A stretch of DNA of 64,000 nucleotides from Ancylostoma caninum. Lineage: Eukaryota > Nematoda > Chromadorea > Rhabditida > Ancylostomatidae. The stretch lies in NCBI GenBank assembly GCA_037903475.1, contig JBAJFG010000264.1:124001-188000 (forward strand), written 5' to 3'. The first letter of the stretch is position 1; each line of letters begins with the position of its first letter. A model generated the notes under the pieces. That model had not been told where the DNA came from. It was given only the letters and a program-made list of their open reading frames with translations, and ran no database searches. The translations under genes were made by a program, and so were the position numbers. Of the stretch, positions 33,354 through 43,202 are shown piece by piece.

Positions 33354-33720
33354 TCAGAATTCTACGGAATCCTTCGGAATTCCTAAGGTCTTATCAAATA
33401 AACGAGAAAGCATATGAAACTTCATTTTATTCACAATTATCCGACAAAAAAGTGCACACACAGACATAAAACAAGAACAATCAGTTCTACAACAACACTG
33501 TTCCTGTGCTTTCTGTTTAACTACCTCGCCTTCAGCTGCAGTGAGCTCTTTGAAATGGCGAGCAAACGCCATGGCGCGCACAGATAACATCGGGAACATT
33601 TCTTCATTTCGTTCACAATATTTTTTCTTTAATAGTCACTGAAAAGGTATTCGGTAGTTGACGGCCGATTAGAACCACCATAAGTATCCATCCAAAAGCA
33701 AGACCTACCACAGCTTTGAA
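33354..33720 (-). CDS. Unidentified protein, possible last exon(s) with a membrane segment
   Basis: On the minus strand about 33720-33620 reads FKAVVGLAFGWILMVVLIG, a likely membrane helix, followed by RQLPNTFSVTIKEK. One base is surplus in a run of A (33626-33631); past it another frame continues with YCERNEEMFPMLSVRAMAFARHFKEL and a cysteine-rich end. AATAAA lies on the minus strand at about 33433-33428, as for a 3' end. The two segments could be one exon with a homopolymer error, or two exons. I do not recognise the protein. Reading is open but short, so the call is tentative. Confidence 0.35.
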
Positions 33721-34019
33721 ACTGCTACTCTCAGTTCTTTTTTTTTAAGGTGTCCAAAAGGCGGGGAGCTTTTGCATGACCCTTATTCACCGCAAACCCT
33801 TCCATAATTGCACCTGCGTATACAATCATAGTTAATAGAAAATGGCATTTTATGTGCGCGTGTGTAAGTGTGTGTGTGTGCAGCAGAACCAGCCATTGTC
33901 GTCAAAAACTACCGACACATCGTGTTCGAGCTATATTCAAAAAGGTTGCGATTTTTGATATTTACCTCGATTTAGAGGTATTTCGGGCCACTTTTCAAAC
34001 ATGTTAAGTTCTCTCAATA
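33721..34019. other. No gene recognised; short GT repeat
   Basis: A GTGTGTGTGTG run is at about 33866-33880. If 33354-33720 is a gene, upstream exons would be expected here or beyond, but none were recognised. Confidence 0.35.
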
Positions 34020-34570
34020 ACCGAAAAATGTTTACACTCCAGCTAGAATGACTGATACTGACTTTTGATTGCAAGACATATAAAAGGAGAACGGCGGGTG
34101 CGATGCGGCTAGAAGGAAGAGGATGAGCTAGCAGGACAAAGAGTGGGACGGATGAGGGCTGCGCCTGCACGGATGTTGCGGAAATGACAGGTTATGGGGT
34201 ACAGCTGTAGAAGAGATGCGCTGTCGTTAATCGTGATGGAGGTGGCGGGTCCACAGTTGCGATAGTGCTTCGCCAGCGCCCATGCTATTAGACGGGTCTT
34301 CAGATGCAAGAGTGGTACACCGCCGTCTAATAGTGGGAGGAATGTTATTGGACGGGTCTACAGATGCAAGAGTGAAATGCCAGGGTCCAGTAGCGGGGAC
34401 GTATCACTTGAACGCGTGGCGAGCGAAGCGAAGCTGCTGCAGAAACACGGCGGAATCTGAGCGACGGATGCGGAGAGAGCATGCTCCAATTGAGAAGGAT
34501 ATGGTCCCGCCGGCAATTCTGCGGCCTCGGCCATAAGGGAAAGACATGCTGAGCGACCATCGCTTCGCGG
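34020..34570 (+). repeat. Family H fragment with two minisatellite units
   Basis: 34025-34200 resembles 20-130 and 41695-41775 (TGCGGATGAGGG-type block). Two units at about 34282-34340 and 34341-34400 share GACGGGTCT.CAGATGCAAGAGTG and correspond to the 59-bp units of the full family H copy. GGCGAGCGAAGCGAAGC at 34419-34435 is the family box, but the terminal hairpin and CTGG end are missing. Confidence 0.55.
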
Positions 34571-34851
34571 AGCAATCACAATCTGTCCAAAATCCGCCGT
34601 TTTAGCTCGCACCGGGCTGCCGCTCCTTTCGTGAAAATGTGGCAGCTATCCCGCGCGATGGCAACGCGGACACTTCGCTCCCATGCCATGCTTCGCCGTC
34701 GCCAAGCATGCCTCCCCCTATATGAAACCGCACGCGCAATCCGTCTGTTTTTTTTTGACAAGGGCTGTACTTCAGCTTTTTTATGATGACTAACTAATCT
34801 CTTCTGTCTGTTTCATTGATATTGATCTCTGGATGAGATCTAAGATGAGGT

Positions 34852-34921
34852 AAGTCCCGCCACGCTGTCATATTCCCTACCGTGCTGGACGCGAGCCGAC
34901 CGTAGCAACGTGGCGGGACTT
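34852..34921. repeat. Hairpin with 13-bp arms
   Basis: AAGTCCCGCCACG at 34852-34864 is mirrored by CGTGGCGGGACTT at 34909-34921, a perfect 13-bp pairing with a 44-base spacer. Possibly a small MITE. Confidence 0.75.
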
Positions 34922-34928
34922 TTGGTCA

Positions 34929-35096
34929 TTACAGGGGACGTCAATCACGATCACTACTCCCTCGGCCTGGAGCGTGGCACCACCTACGTGGCGCTGCCGG
35001 ATGCTGTGGATTTCGTGTACTGCCTCGCCAGCGCCACATGGGTACTGCGGCGCTCCAGGCTGCGGCAATGGTGATCGTGATTGACGTTCCCTGTAA
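34929..35096. mobile_element. Foldback element (168 bp)
   Basis: TTACAGGGGACGTCAATCAC at 34929 is mirrored at 35071-35096 with one mismatch over 26 bases; inner parts also pair (GCCTGGAGCG with CGCTCCAGGC). It lies just after the hairpin at 34852-34921. No coding capacity. Target duplication is unclear. Confidence 0.75.
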
Positions 35097-35930
35097 CTCA
35101 GAGAATACACCAGGATGGCTTTTGTCCGCAACCGTGGCCGCAGTGGTATTGGCCGTTTCCATCGGAGACAGTAGCGGAATATCAAGATGGAAGGAATCAC
35201 ACAACATGCATATCAAAAGTTACAGAACAAGCCTATCAAGCATCCGATACAACTGCAAATGCTGTCGCAGTTGCATACAAATTCCATCCTGGCGCACTCC
35301 TGAGCTAACAGCCTCCATAAATCTTATAATGGATCTCGACCGATGCGTAAGAGTATTGAAACGGAAAGTACAGGCTATTCATCTGGGAGTTGGTATGCCA
35401 CTTGTCCGAGAGGTCTGTTTCACGTACTTCCACATCATTTCCGGGACCCTTTCTAACACGTTAAGCAGTTGAAAATCACTGCGACAAACATGCTTGAACG
35501 TGTGCGACTTGCCAAAAGCCCTTCTAATCCCTTTACGTAAAAATGCACCAATACCGACTCATTTCTGAACCGCCTGTAGGTGCTCTGAAAAGAAAATAAA
35601 GTGCCACGGAAGAGAAAAGACAGACGTACAGAAGAAGAAAGGAATGTTTCTGAGCATTTCCAGAAAGAAGATGATGAAGAACAGGATGGACGAGCAATTC
35701 ACTTACCACTTACCACCCGCGCGCGTCGCATCAGGCGGTTTTGCCTTTTTGAACCTGGGAAGAAACAGTCAAACATACTTCAGAAAGAGCCCTAACTCGC
35801 TCTAGCACCTAATTAGGCATATTAGGCCTAAGATGACGTGTCCTTCCTAGGGAAAGACTGTAAGAAAACGTCTTCCATACACTGTCTCACCGGAGCCTGA
35901 CGCGCGCGGGTGGTAAGGTAGAACGCAGAG
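35097..35930. other. Unassigned, with inverted CACCCGCGCGCG repeats
   Basis: The plus frames at 35038-35472 and 35601-35795 (a highly charged stretch with KRKDRRTEEERN) are open but unrecognised. TTACCACCCGCGCGCGTC at 35709-35726 is mirrored by GACGCGCGCGGGTGGTAAGG at 35899-35918, so a small inverted-repeat element of about 210 bp is likely and the second frame crosses it. Confidence 0.45.
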
Positions 35931-35941
35931 TTCCCGACGCT

Positions 35942-35997
35942 GACGACGACGTCGTGAGCGTCGTCGTTGCGGACGCGACGCTCACGACGTCGTCGTC
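35942..35997. repeat. Perfect 22-bp palindrome, CG-rich
   Basis: The 22 bases at 35942-35963 (beginning GACGACGACGTCGTGAGC) are perfectly inverted at 35976-35997, with a 12-base spacer. Long GAC/GTC-based stem; origin unknown. Confidence 0.9.
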
Positions 35998-36100
35998 ACT
36001 CCTTCCATTGCAAGAATATAGTGCACGTCGCATTCCACCTTCGCGTGCGGTTAAAAATGACGCGGCGCTCTCTGACGCCGGCGCCGTAGGCGTCGCCTAA

Positions 36101-36601
36101 AGTGGCTTTCATACATTTGCCGCGGCGGCAGTCGCCGCGACAAGAGCTTGTTTACTTTTTTGCCGCGGCGCCGCCCGGCGACGTCGCCCAGCGGCAAGCG
36201 GCAAGGAATGGTCGAGGGGGTATGTTGTCGCTGGGCGACGTTTGTCGCGGCCTCCGGTAGATGCCTGTTTTATCGCGTATACCCCGTCAATTCAACTTTA
36301 ATTGTTTTTTAAGGTTAGATATAGGAAACTATGTATCATGTATGAAAAGCGCATATCGAGTGCTTACTGGTGTTCGCAACAGTATGAAAGCGCGGCATGC
36401 CGCCGAGCGGCATGCCGCGCTTTCATACAAACGTCGCCCAGCGACAAAATACCCCCTCGACCATTCCTTGCCGCTTGCCGCTGGGCGACGTCGCCGGGCG
36501 GCGCCGCGGCAAAAAAGTAAACAAGCTCTTGTCGCGGCGACGTCGCCGGCCTATGCTTAACCATGGGCGACTGCCACCGCGACAAATGTATGAAAGCCAC
36601 T
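36101..36601. mobile_element. Tourist-like MITE, 501 bp, with TAA target duplication
   Basis: AGTGGCTTTCATACATTTGC at the left end is mirrored at the right end; the arms extend about 150 bp inward (36101-36250 versus 36430-36601) with high identity. TAA flanks both sides (36098-36100, 36602-36604), matching the TWA duplications of PIF/Harbinger-derived MITEs. The arms are very GC-rich and contain GCCGCGGC words. A second palindrome lies in the middle. All open frames here (36261-36620) are shadows of the palindrome. Confidence 0.82.
36382..36428. repeat. Perfect 22-bp palindrome inside the MITE
   Basis: The 22 bases at 36382-36403 (starting GTATGAAAGCGCGGC) are perfectly inverted at 36407-36428 with CGA between. 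Its outer GTATGAAAG is the same word as in the MITE ends, so it may be a truncated copy nested in the larger one. Confidence 0.9.
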
Positions 36602-36604
36602 TAA

Positions 36605-36984
36605 GTGTCCGATAACCCATTCGTGGCGCGCCCGGTGGAACCGGCGCAGACTGAGGACTCTCTACCTAAATTACAAATTGATGACCACTTACCACCGATT
36701 GAACGGCGTTTGGAAGGTAGAAGTGAAGGTGAAAGAAGGTGAATACTTTGATAAGAATCTGCTAGTTTGAATATCAGTGTTCACGTGTTAATTCACACGT
36801 TAAACCTCAGAGAGCGTTTTTGGAGCGAAAATTTTTGTTCCTACATTTAGAAAACACAGAAGCGCTCCTCACAAGTTGTGCCTGTTCTAACCTGTTAGTC
36901 TTCGTGAGTTAGTGAGTGCTTTTAAACTGCCTGATACTTCGAGACCGTCTGGTACCGTCATTGGTTGGCTGTTTCTGCGAGGAC
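36605..36984. other. No gene recognised
   Basis: A word TGACCACTTACCACCG at 36680-36695 resembles the ACTTACCACCC repeat at 35705. Nothing else is evident. Confidence 0.4.
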
Positions 36985-38330
36985 TTCAGTGCGTACGGTA
37001 TACATATATCGGAGTAGAGATAAATCGGAGGCCGCCGCGCAGCCGCGGCGCAACACAGCAACGACGCTGTTGCGGGCGGCGAGGCCGGGATCTAGCCAGC
37101 CTTGCCAGGCGACTGATTTATCGATTAATTCATAGCCACCGGATTTCCGCTGTTCTTTGTTCCTTTTTCTTAGGTTTTTTTCAACATTTCCTTTTCCATA
37201 TCGTTGATGTTTCATCCATTTCAGGTCAGAAGGGATGTTGAGCTAACATAACTTCATAGTGTAACCCATTTGCGTTTATTTATGCATATTTGCTGGCATG
37301 CAGTCACGATCCCAAGCACAAATACACATAGAAATTTCAATTCATCTTCATTCTACTTCATCCCACCAGAGACAAGGTCTAAGCGGTTGTCTTATTCACT
37401 TCTAACCCTTTAAAAATTACATCTATATATAACAATGAAAATTTGTGTGTGTGTGTTTGTGTGTTTGTACGTTTGTATGTTTCTTATAGAAATTGCGGAG
37501 AGTAAACCGATCCGGACCAAATTCTGCATACAGGCCCGTCAGGGGCCGGCGGAGGTTATGGGTTACTTTCCACCTGGGATTATCGACTGGTTTATCGATT
37601 ATATCGACTTTATTGATTTTTTACAACTTCCGCTCGGGGATCGATGAGGACATGCCCACTGGGGTTTTCGAATGTGCTGAACACGAACATGACAACCGTT
37701 TTCAATGACGATATCGATTTACTGATTTTATCGATTTTTCACAGCTTTTACTCAGGGTCGGTGAGTGCATTTCTACTGGAATTATGCGCTGATCACAAAT
37801 ATGACAACCACTATGCATGGAAACATCGAGTTATTGGTTTTGTCGGTTTTAAAAATGCTGGTCGCAAATATGGATACATTTTCCATAAAGTTATTATCCA
37901 AATCACTTCATTTTTTCACTTTTCGCTAATATGTTTGTTAAAAAAGGGTCATTCAGGTCCGTCAGGATGCTGATCACTAAAATGATGAGCATCTTCAATG
38001 GATTTACTGGTTGTAGCAAATTTCCTCATCAATGTGAAGTAGCCGGGATAGTAAAACACCCGAGCGAAGCCGGACATACCGTCTAGTTCTCTATAGGAAT
38101 GAACACAGCACTGAGAAATGAATTTGTTGTCCTATAAAACGAAAAACGAACAAAAACAGCGGAATTTCGGCGGCAAAGAAGTAATCGATCAATCAGCCGG
38201 CTGGCAAGACTGGCAAAATGCCTGCCACGCCGCCCGTAGTAGCCTCGCGACGGTGATGTGTGGCCGTGCCGCTGCAGACGTTTTTTCCGTGGTGACAACG
38301 ACAATACATTGCATCGTGAGTGCAGGCTAT
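36985..38330. repeat. Family X inverted pair around a family T copy
   Basis: About 36990-37180 (plus) is similar to the reverse complement of 38140-38330: shared landmarks are GGCGGCG.GGC, CCAG.CTTGCCAG, CTGATT.ATCGATTA and TTTCCGCTGTT.TTTGTTC. The family T copy at 37421-38086 lies between them. Either X is the long terminal inverted repeat of one larger element invaded by T, or two X copies landed by chance in opposite directions. Confidence 0.65.
37421..38086 (-). mobile_element. Family T copy A
   Basis: On the minus strand it begins CTAGACGG at 38086 with the conserved end, contains about three diverged TATCGAT-type units, and ends in an AC/AT-rich microsatellite zone with TATATA at 37421. 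The plus frame 37435-37647 has residues (IEIAESKPIRTKFC, GIIDWFIDYIDFIDF) nearly the same as those of frames in copy C, which reflects DNA similarity of the repeat. Confidence 0.75.
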
Positions 38331-38409
38331 ATGGAAGAGGGAGAGCAGTGTTTTCGACTCAGAAATGCTCAAAGGGATGCCTGGGATAGTCCCCCACAAC
38401 ACCACAAAG

Positions 38410-38690
38410 GGCTTTGTAGTGTGCTCTAGATTTTTCCAGAAACTCTTTCCAGGAATTGCCGAAAATCCCGAATTCTCTGGAGAAGTCTGGAGAATCGCTC
38501 CAGAAACTCTGCAGATTTTCTCCAAACTTCTGAAGAAATGGCCATTTCGAAAGAATTCTGGTACTTTTCTGAAGAATTCTACTTGAAATCTCTGAACTCG
38601 CTGTTTTCTCCAGAATTTTCAAGAATTCTTCTGAAAACGTCAAGACCCCTGACTTCTTGAGATAATCTCTCGGATTCTTCTTGAACGTTT
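38410..38690. repeat. CTCCAGAA-rich imperfect repeats
   Basis: Multiple TTCTCCAGAA / TCTGGAGAAT words in both orientations, many able to pair with each other. No constant period. It lies at the downstream edge of the gag fragment. Confidence 0.5.
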
Positions 38691-39026
38691 GCACCTGAGT
38701 GTAGTGCCCAGTATTCTGGAGAATCTTCTTGGTTGCCGTAAAATTTGCGAAGCTTTATGATCGGTGGTTTTGCCGATTGATTTCTCCTGTTTTCTCCAGG
38801 AATTTCTTCGGTTTCGCGAGCTGAATTTATCGTTCTGCTTGATTCTCCTGAAGTAGTCGTGCTTTCTTCATTGATGTCGCTCTGTACTGGAAGTTTTAGT
38901 TTGAGCTGTACTTTGCGTAGTTTTACTTTGGTGTCAGCTATATTCGCTTCCACTACTTATTGGAAGCCTTCTGCTTCTCGTAGGATTTCTGCATATCTGA
39001 CTGCCGCTACACTCCTCGAGGAGTAT

Positions 39027-39762
39027 AGCAGTACAGACGTGAGTTTTTCGTTTTTGAACTGTTTTTTAAATAATTTTCTGTAGCCGTCAGTTGTTCCTAA
39101 TTAAATCTATGTTTCAGGTGAATCCTACAGTACAGAACGGAGCAGTCGACTAGAGTGGGTATCTCCGAAAAGTGGGGATATCTATCAGGAATAGTGAAAA
39201 GAAGGCATGAGTATTTAGGAATAATGGTTTATTATTAGTTTCTGAAACTGTGTTTGTATTTTAATTTACCATTTCCGGAGTTTTTTTTTCATTTTTTAGG
39301 TATGACTTCATTTTTTTTTCTTTGATAGACCTTCCCTACTGATGAGCCTCGGGGAGGGTCCCTCATGTTCGCCGTCGAAACAAAAACAAAACATCGGTAG
39401 GACTCATCGGTAGTGGTAGGGCTCATCGATAGAGGCTCATAGGTAGGGCAGGGAGGGTCTATCAAAGAAAAAAATTCAAACACAAAAAAAATGAAAAAAA
39501 CCGAACATGGTAAGTTGGAATACAAACAGAGTTTGAAAAACTAATAATAAACCACTATTCCTAAACACCCATACCTTCCTTTCACAATTCCTGATAGATA
39601 TCCTCATTCTTCGGAGGTAGCCCACTCTAGTCGACTGCTCCGTACTGTAGGACTGTTCTGTACTGTAGGACTCACCTGAAGCATAGATTTAATTGAGAAC
39701 AACTAACAACTATAGAAAATTATTTTAAAAAAATAGTTCAAAAACGAAAAACTCATGTCTGT
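39027..39762. mobile_element. Large foldback element, arms about 320 bp
   Basis: The left arm (about 39027-39345) is found inverted at about 39437-39762 along its whole length, with scattered differences; landmarks include CAGACGTGAGTTTTTCG at one end and CTTTGATAGACC(T)TCCCT at the centre side. The central 90 bp contain several ATCGGTAG words. It interrupts the gag fragment. Near the junctions the imperfect palindrome CCGCTATACT.CTCGAG.AGTATAGCGG occurs at 38996-39024 and 39881-39908, which may be a duplicated target. Confidence 0.8.
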
Positions 39763-39764
39763 CG

Positions 39765-39885
39765 CCGCGACGGTCGCCGCTGTCGTCGATCGGGATCGAC
39801 GACAACGGCGGCGACCTTCGCTACCCACCCACGATCAATACGCACGACGGCCACTGGCGCCGCGACGCAGCGACCGAAACCGCTA
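39765..39885. repeat. GC-rich palindrome beside the foldback
   Basis: GGTCGCCGCTGTCGTCGATC at 39771-39790 pairs with GATCGACGACAACGGCGGCGACC at 39793-39815 apart from a small bulge. It separates the foldback from the resumed gag reading. Confidence 0.7.
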
Positions 39886-40057
39886 TACTCCTCGAGCAGT
39901 ATAGCGGCAGTCTTTGCTTTCCTTCTCGAAGTCACCGATTTCCTGCAAAAGTTCCTTTTGCTCCGTTTTGGTTTTTGCATTTGCATACTGCAGCTCCATT
40001 TTGTCAATTTTCGACTGGAGTGAGTCTATACCTGTTTTGGTTTGAGATAGGCATGAC

Positions 40058-40283
40058 ACTAGTGGGTGTGGGTCATGATGAGGCAAAATGGGGCGGCGCC
40101 TTCCCGCCCTTTGGCGTCGACTCGTCCCCACTCACACTCAGATTTGCATGGGCAAATATGATGAAATCGCGCGCGAATCAGTGCGAGTAGGTCCTGAAGG
40201 GCGGAGCGAGAGTTTCATTGAACCAATCGCGACACATCGCCCACCCACTTTTGCCTCATCATGACCCGCACCCGCCACTAGTA
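40058..40283. mobile_element. MITE of about 226 bp with ACTAGTGG ends
   Basis: The left end ACTAGTGGGTGTGGGTCATG is mirrored on the right; about 33 bases pair, with a small gap, up to TGAGGCAAAA. Inner sequence is GC-rich with CGCGCGCG. It lies just upstream of the gag coiled coil on the minus strand. Exact ends and target duplication are uncertain. Confidence 0.7.
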
Positions 40284-40309
40284 GTACCATATTTGAGGAA
40301 CACTTAAAA

Positions 40310-41090
40310 CTCACTGAGTTTTGCCGCCGGGCGAGTCGCTTATGTCGAAACATGCCGGGCTGCTACGCAGCACGAGCTCGCAAAACTCGCCAGGGGGGCA
40401 CTCAGAGTACTTTGCCGCGGCGAGCTCACCGCGAGCTCGCCCAGCGAGCGGCGACAAGGAATGCCCCAGACCATCTTTGTCGCGCGCGGCAAAACTCGCT
40501 GAGGGTATTTTTCTACGTAGTTTCGTAAATCTTTTGAACAAGTTGCACTTCCTCAATGATGAACAATTAGTTTTGCTATGATATGTTTTAGCGCTTCTCA
40601 CTTGCCGTTTTCGGTGACGTTGTGCCTGTCCGTAAACTAAAAAATTTGATGCGGTATCTTCTATGTTATCTTTTGCATTTCTGGTATTTTAGTCATGGAT
40701 GACGACAATGTAGCGGAGTTGGTCCTAGAATGCTTTCTGAAGATGGTAATGCTTTCTGAAGATGGTAGTCGGGTATAGTAAGGATTATGTTAATGTGGTA
40801 CATTTCTCCTAGCTGAACATCAGCTTCAGAATATTAACTCACAGAATACACAGAAGAGTCGTTCCTCGTTCGCATCGTTCAGCTCTATCAAGGAACTCTA
40901 CAGAAATCCAAAAGAAGTGGATGAATTACTGGAGATGTAGAAAAGATGCCTTGGTGCTAATCGCCGCTATACCGCTCAACTCAGAGTATCCCCAACCTCG
41001 CTGAGCGGCAAAGGCTTGTCACGCCCCCCTCTTGCCGCCCGGCGAGAACTCGCTCGGCGGCAAAACTCTGAGTGGGGCTTTATCGTGTCC
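40310..41090. repeat. Related GC-rich inverted-repeat elements
   Basis: About 40315-40507 begins with CACTGAGTTTTGCCGCCGGG and ends with the near inverse CGGCAAAACTCGCTGAGGG, a MITE-like form. About 40975-41085 carries GAGTATCCCCAACCTCGCTGAGCGGC and ends CGGCGGCAAAACTCTGAGTG, apparently a shorter relative. The sequence between (40510-40970) shows no gene. Confidence 0.6.
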
Positions 41091-41397
41091 TTCCTCCTAA
41101 TCCTCTGAATATTCAATCTTCTCACCATATAACTCATATTTTTTCGACAAAGTGGCGAGTGTGGCCGAGCTAGCTGATACTGCCTTCTTGTGGAAATGAA
41201 GAGCCATTTTTATTTCTAGCTAGGAAGTTTACCTGTGACGGTCTGTTTTCAAACTGTGTGATACCAAAACTCAACTGTTTTGGAACCCTTAGACTGTTGA
41301 TTGAGTCCCAAGGTTAGGCTTGGCTAACCTTTCGTGCAATTGCTTTGAATCAAGGCTTTTCATCGGCTTGATTTGGCCGATACACCAGAAAATGTGG

Positions 41398-41986
41398 TGA
41401 CTTTATAAGGCGAATGGGTGGCGCCTGTGATTTCGGGAGGATGGATGGCTCCCTTGCTGTGTGTTGCACAAAAGATCGTTTCTCAGCTTCAATATCAATC
41501 GACCCGCACTCGGTGGTGCAATAGTAGAATATATTAAGTCATGCGCGTAGTTATCTACAATAACTGTGCGCGGCCCATACACTTATCACACAGCTCAGGA
41601 ATGATGGCCATTGTCTGGCCAATACAGAAATATAAGATACCATTATTCATGAATCAAAGATCGTGCCGGCTTCTGCGGGCACACCAGGCGGACTAAGAAT
41701 AGTGCGGATGAGGGTTGCGCCGGCACGGGCGTTGAGGAAATGAAAGGAAACGGGCTATGGAGGCGATGCGGTGGCAGTAGCAGAGAAACGTCGTTGGATG
41801 GGTCCAAACTGCTTGAGGCAGCGAGTGTGGTGACATTCAGTATTGGGGAAGATGTCGCTGGATAGGCACACATCAGCGAGAGTGTTGTGCCGGTCCTCAT
41901 AAAAGAGGGAACATATACACGAATGCGAGGCGAGCGAAGCGAGCCCAAAACAAGCCTGAGAGTCCGGCGTTAGCCAATCAGGCTGG
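41398..41986 (+). repeat. Family H copy, 3' end present
   Basis: 41398-41680 matches 138-405. The copy continues through minisatellite-like sequence (TATTGGGGAAGATG) to GCGAGGCGAGCGAAGCGAGC, then GTCCGGCGTTAGCC and finally CTGG at 41983-41986 followed by T. The hairpin is imperfect. This links the 5' block at the window start to the H-type 3' end. Confidence 0.6.
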
Positions 41987-42319
41987 TAACTAATTATTTG
42001 AATGCAGAGATTTCTGCCATAGCACGTCTATATTTATCGTTATGCATGGGGATAACATGTATGTGTATTCAGATGACAGCCAAAATTTGATTGTGAAAAT
42101 TGTGCGTATTCTGTTTATTGTGGCTTTGAACGTTCAGGCTTTACTCACCTTCAAAGTATTCCTCATCTGATAGAAACAGCTGCACATCTCGGAGTGGTAG
42201 AAAACCAGAAACAAAGAGCTCCACAGTTCCCGTTTTTCCTCCAGAGATGTAGGTATCTCCTTTTCTGATTTTTTTCTACTTACTCAATAAGAGTTGGAAT
42301 ATCCAATACATCCAATATA

Positions 42320-43202
42320 CAGGGTGCGCCATAAGTTCTTGCACACCATATTTAGCACCATCAGTTAGAGTAAGTAGAATTCAACACAATGGCATGATCT
42401 CTATGGCCGCACTAAATCAACTCAATAGTGACTCATCTAACCTAGCAGATCGGGAATATGCCGCCAAGTGCTTTTGTATTAGCTCAAAATCGAGTGGGAG
42501 GTGCACCCATCGCGGCACAAAGCAACGATTTTCAAGACAGAGCTGTTCTATTCTCATCAGAAAAATGGTGTAGATGTAAAAAGTATTAGAGAATTCTGTG
42601 GTGAGAACGGAGTTCCGTTTTCTCTCTTCCTTCAGGAATTTCATCATGTTTTTGAAACGATGCCCGGTTAGAGCAAATTTTCTTAGATTTTTTGTGGTTC
42701 ACAACATCGACTTCACGCTCAGTCTTATTCGAATATCATTTTAGGTGAAAAGAGACCTTGCTGCATAAAATTCATATTGCATAGCTCAAACGGGACGTTT
42801 CAGTAAGACTCGAAATCTGCTAATGGAACAACTGCGTGTCCTGGAATGGTGCGCGGAGGAAGTCCTGTGCTGAGATCTACTTCTCATGCAGCACTAATCT
42901 GAATTCGATGGGCTGCTCCATGCTAACGATGTTAAACGGCAAATCAAGAGCTACAGTATAGAAAAGTTTAAGCTCGTATCATGAAGCTGAGGAAAAGCTT
43001 TGGAAGAATTCATACACAGGGTACGCCTCCCACTCAACTTTGAGCTATCGCAAAAGCAGATGCTGACAAGATCCCGATTTTATAGGTTATTCAAGTTGCT
43101 ATTCAGTTAGCCTAGTGTGGCCATAAAGATCATGCCATTACACTGAATTCCGCTCTTGTGGTGGTACTAAATATAGTGTGCAAGAACTTACGGCGCACCC
43201 TG
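42320..43202. mobile_element. mariner-like MITE (883 bp)
   Basis: CAGGGTGCGCCATAAGTTCT at 42320 is mirrored at 43202; about 36 bases pair with few mismatches. Left flank is TA; right flank is CA, probably a mutated TA. Inner sequence has no transposase motif that I can read. A left-end fragment of the same family lies in the Harbinger intron (29515-29700). Its ends resemble those at 3305-4247 (shared CAGGGTGCG), suggesting a related source. Confidence 0.8.

Larger units (their letters stand above)
38440..40055 (-). pseudogene. BEL/Pao gag N-terminal region, split by a large foldback
   Basis: Minus strand from about 40050: IDSLQSKIDKMELQYANAK and KELLQEIGDFEKESKD form the gag coiled-coil opening (to about 39890). 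After the insert, 39010-38590 continues as VRYAEILREAEGF, ANIADTKVKLRKVQLKLKLPV and then PPIIKLRKFYGNQEDSPEYWA, equivalent to the LPK-L-KF-GN block of BEL/Pao gag. Downstream the reading decays into TCTGGAGAA-rich sequence (38410-38640). No pol follows. Confidence 0.7.

Noticed and set aside
36261..36620. Five overlapping frames on both strands
   Set aside because: They mirror each other because they lie in the arms of the palindromic MITE.
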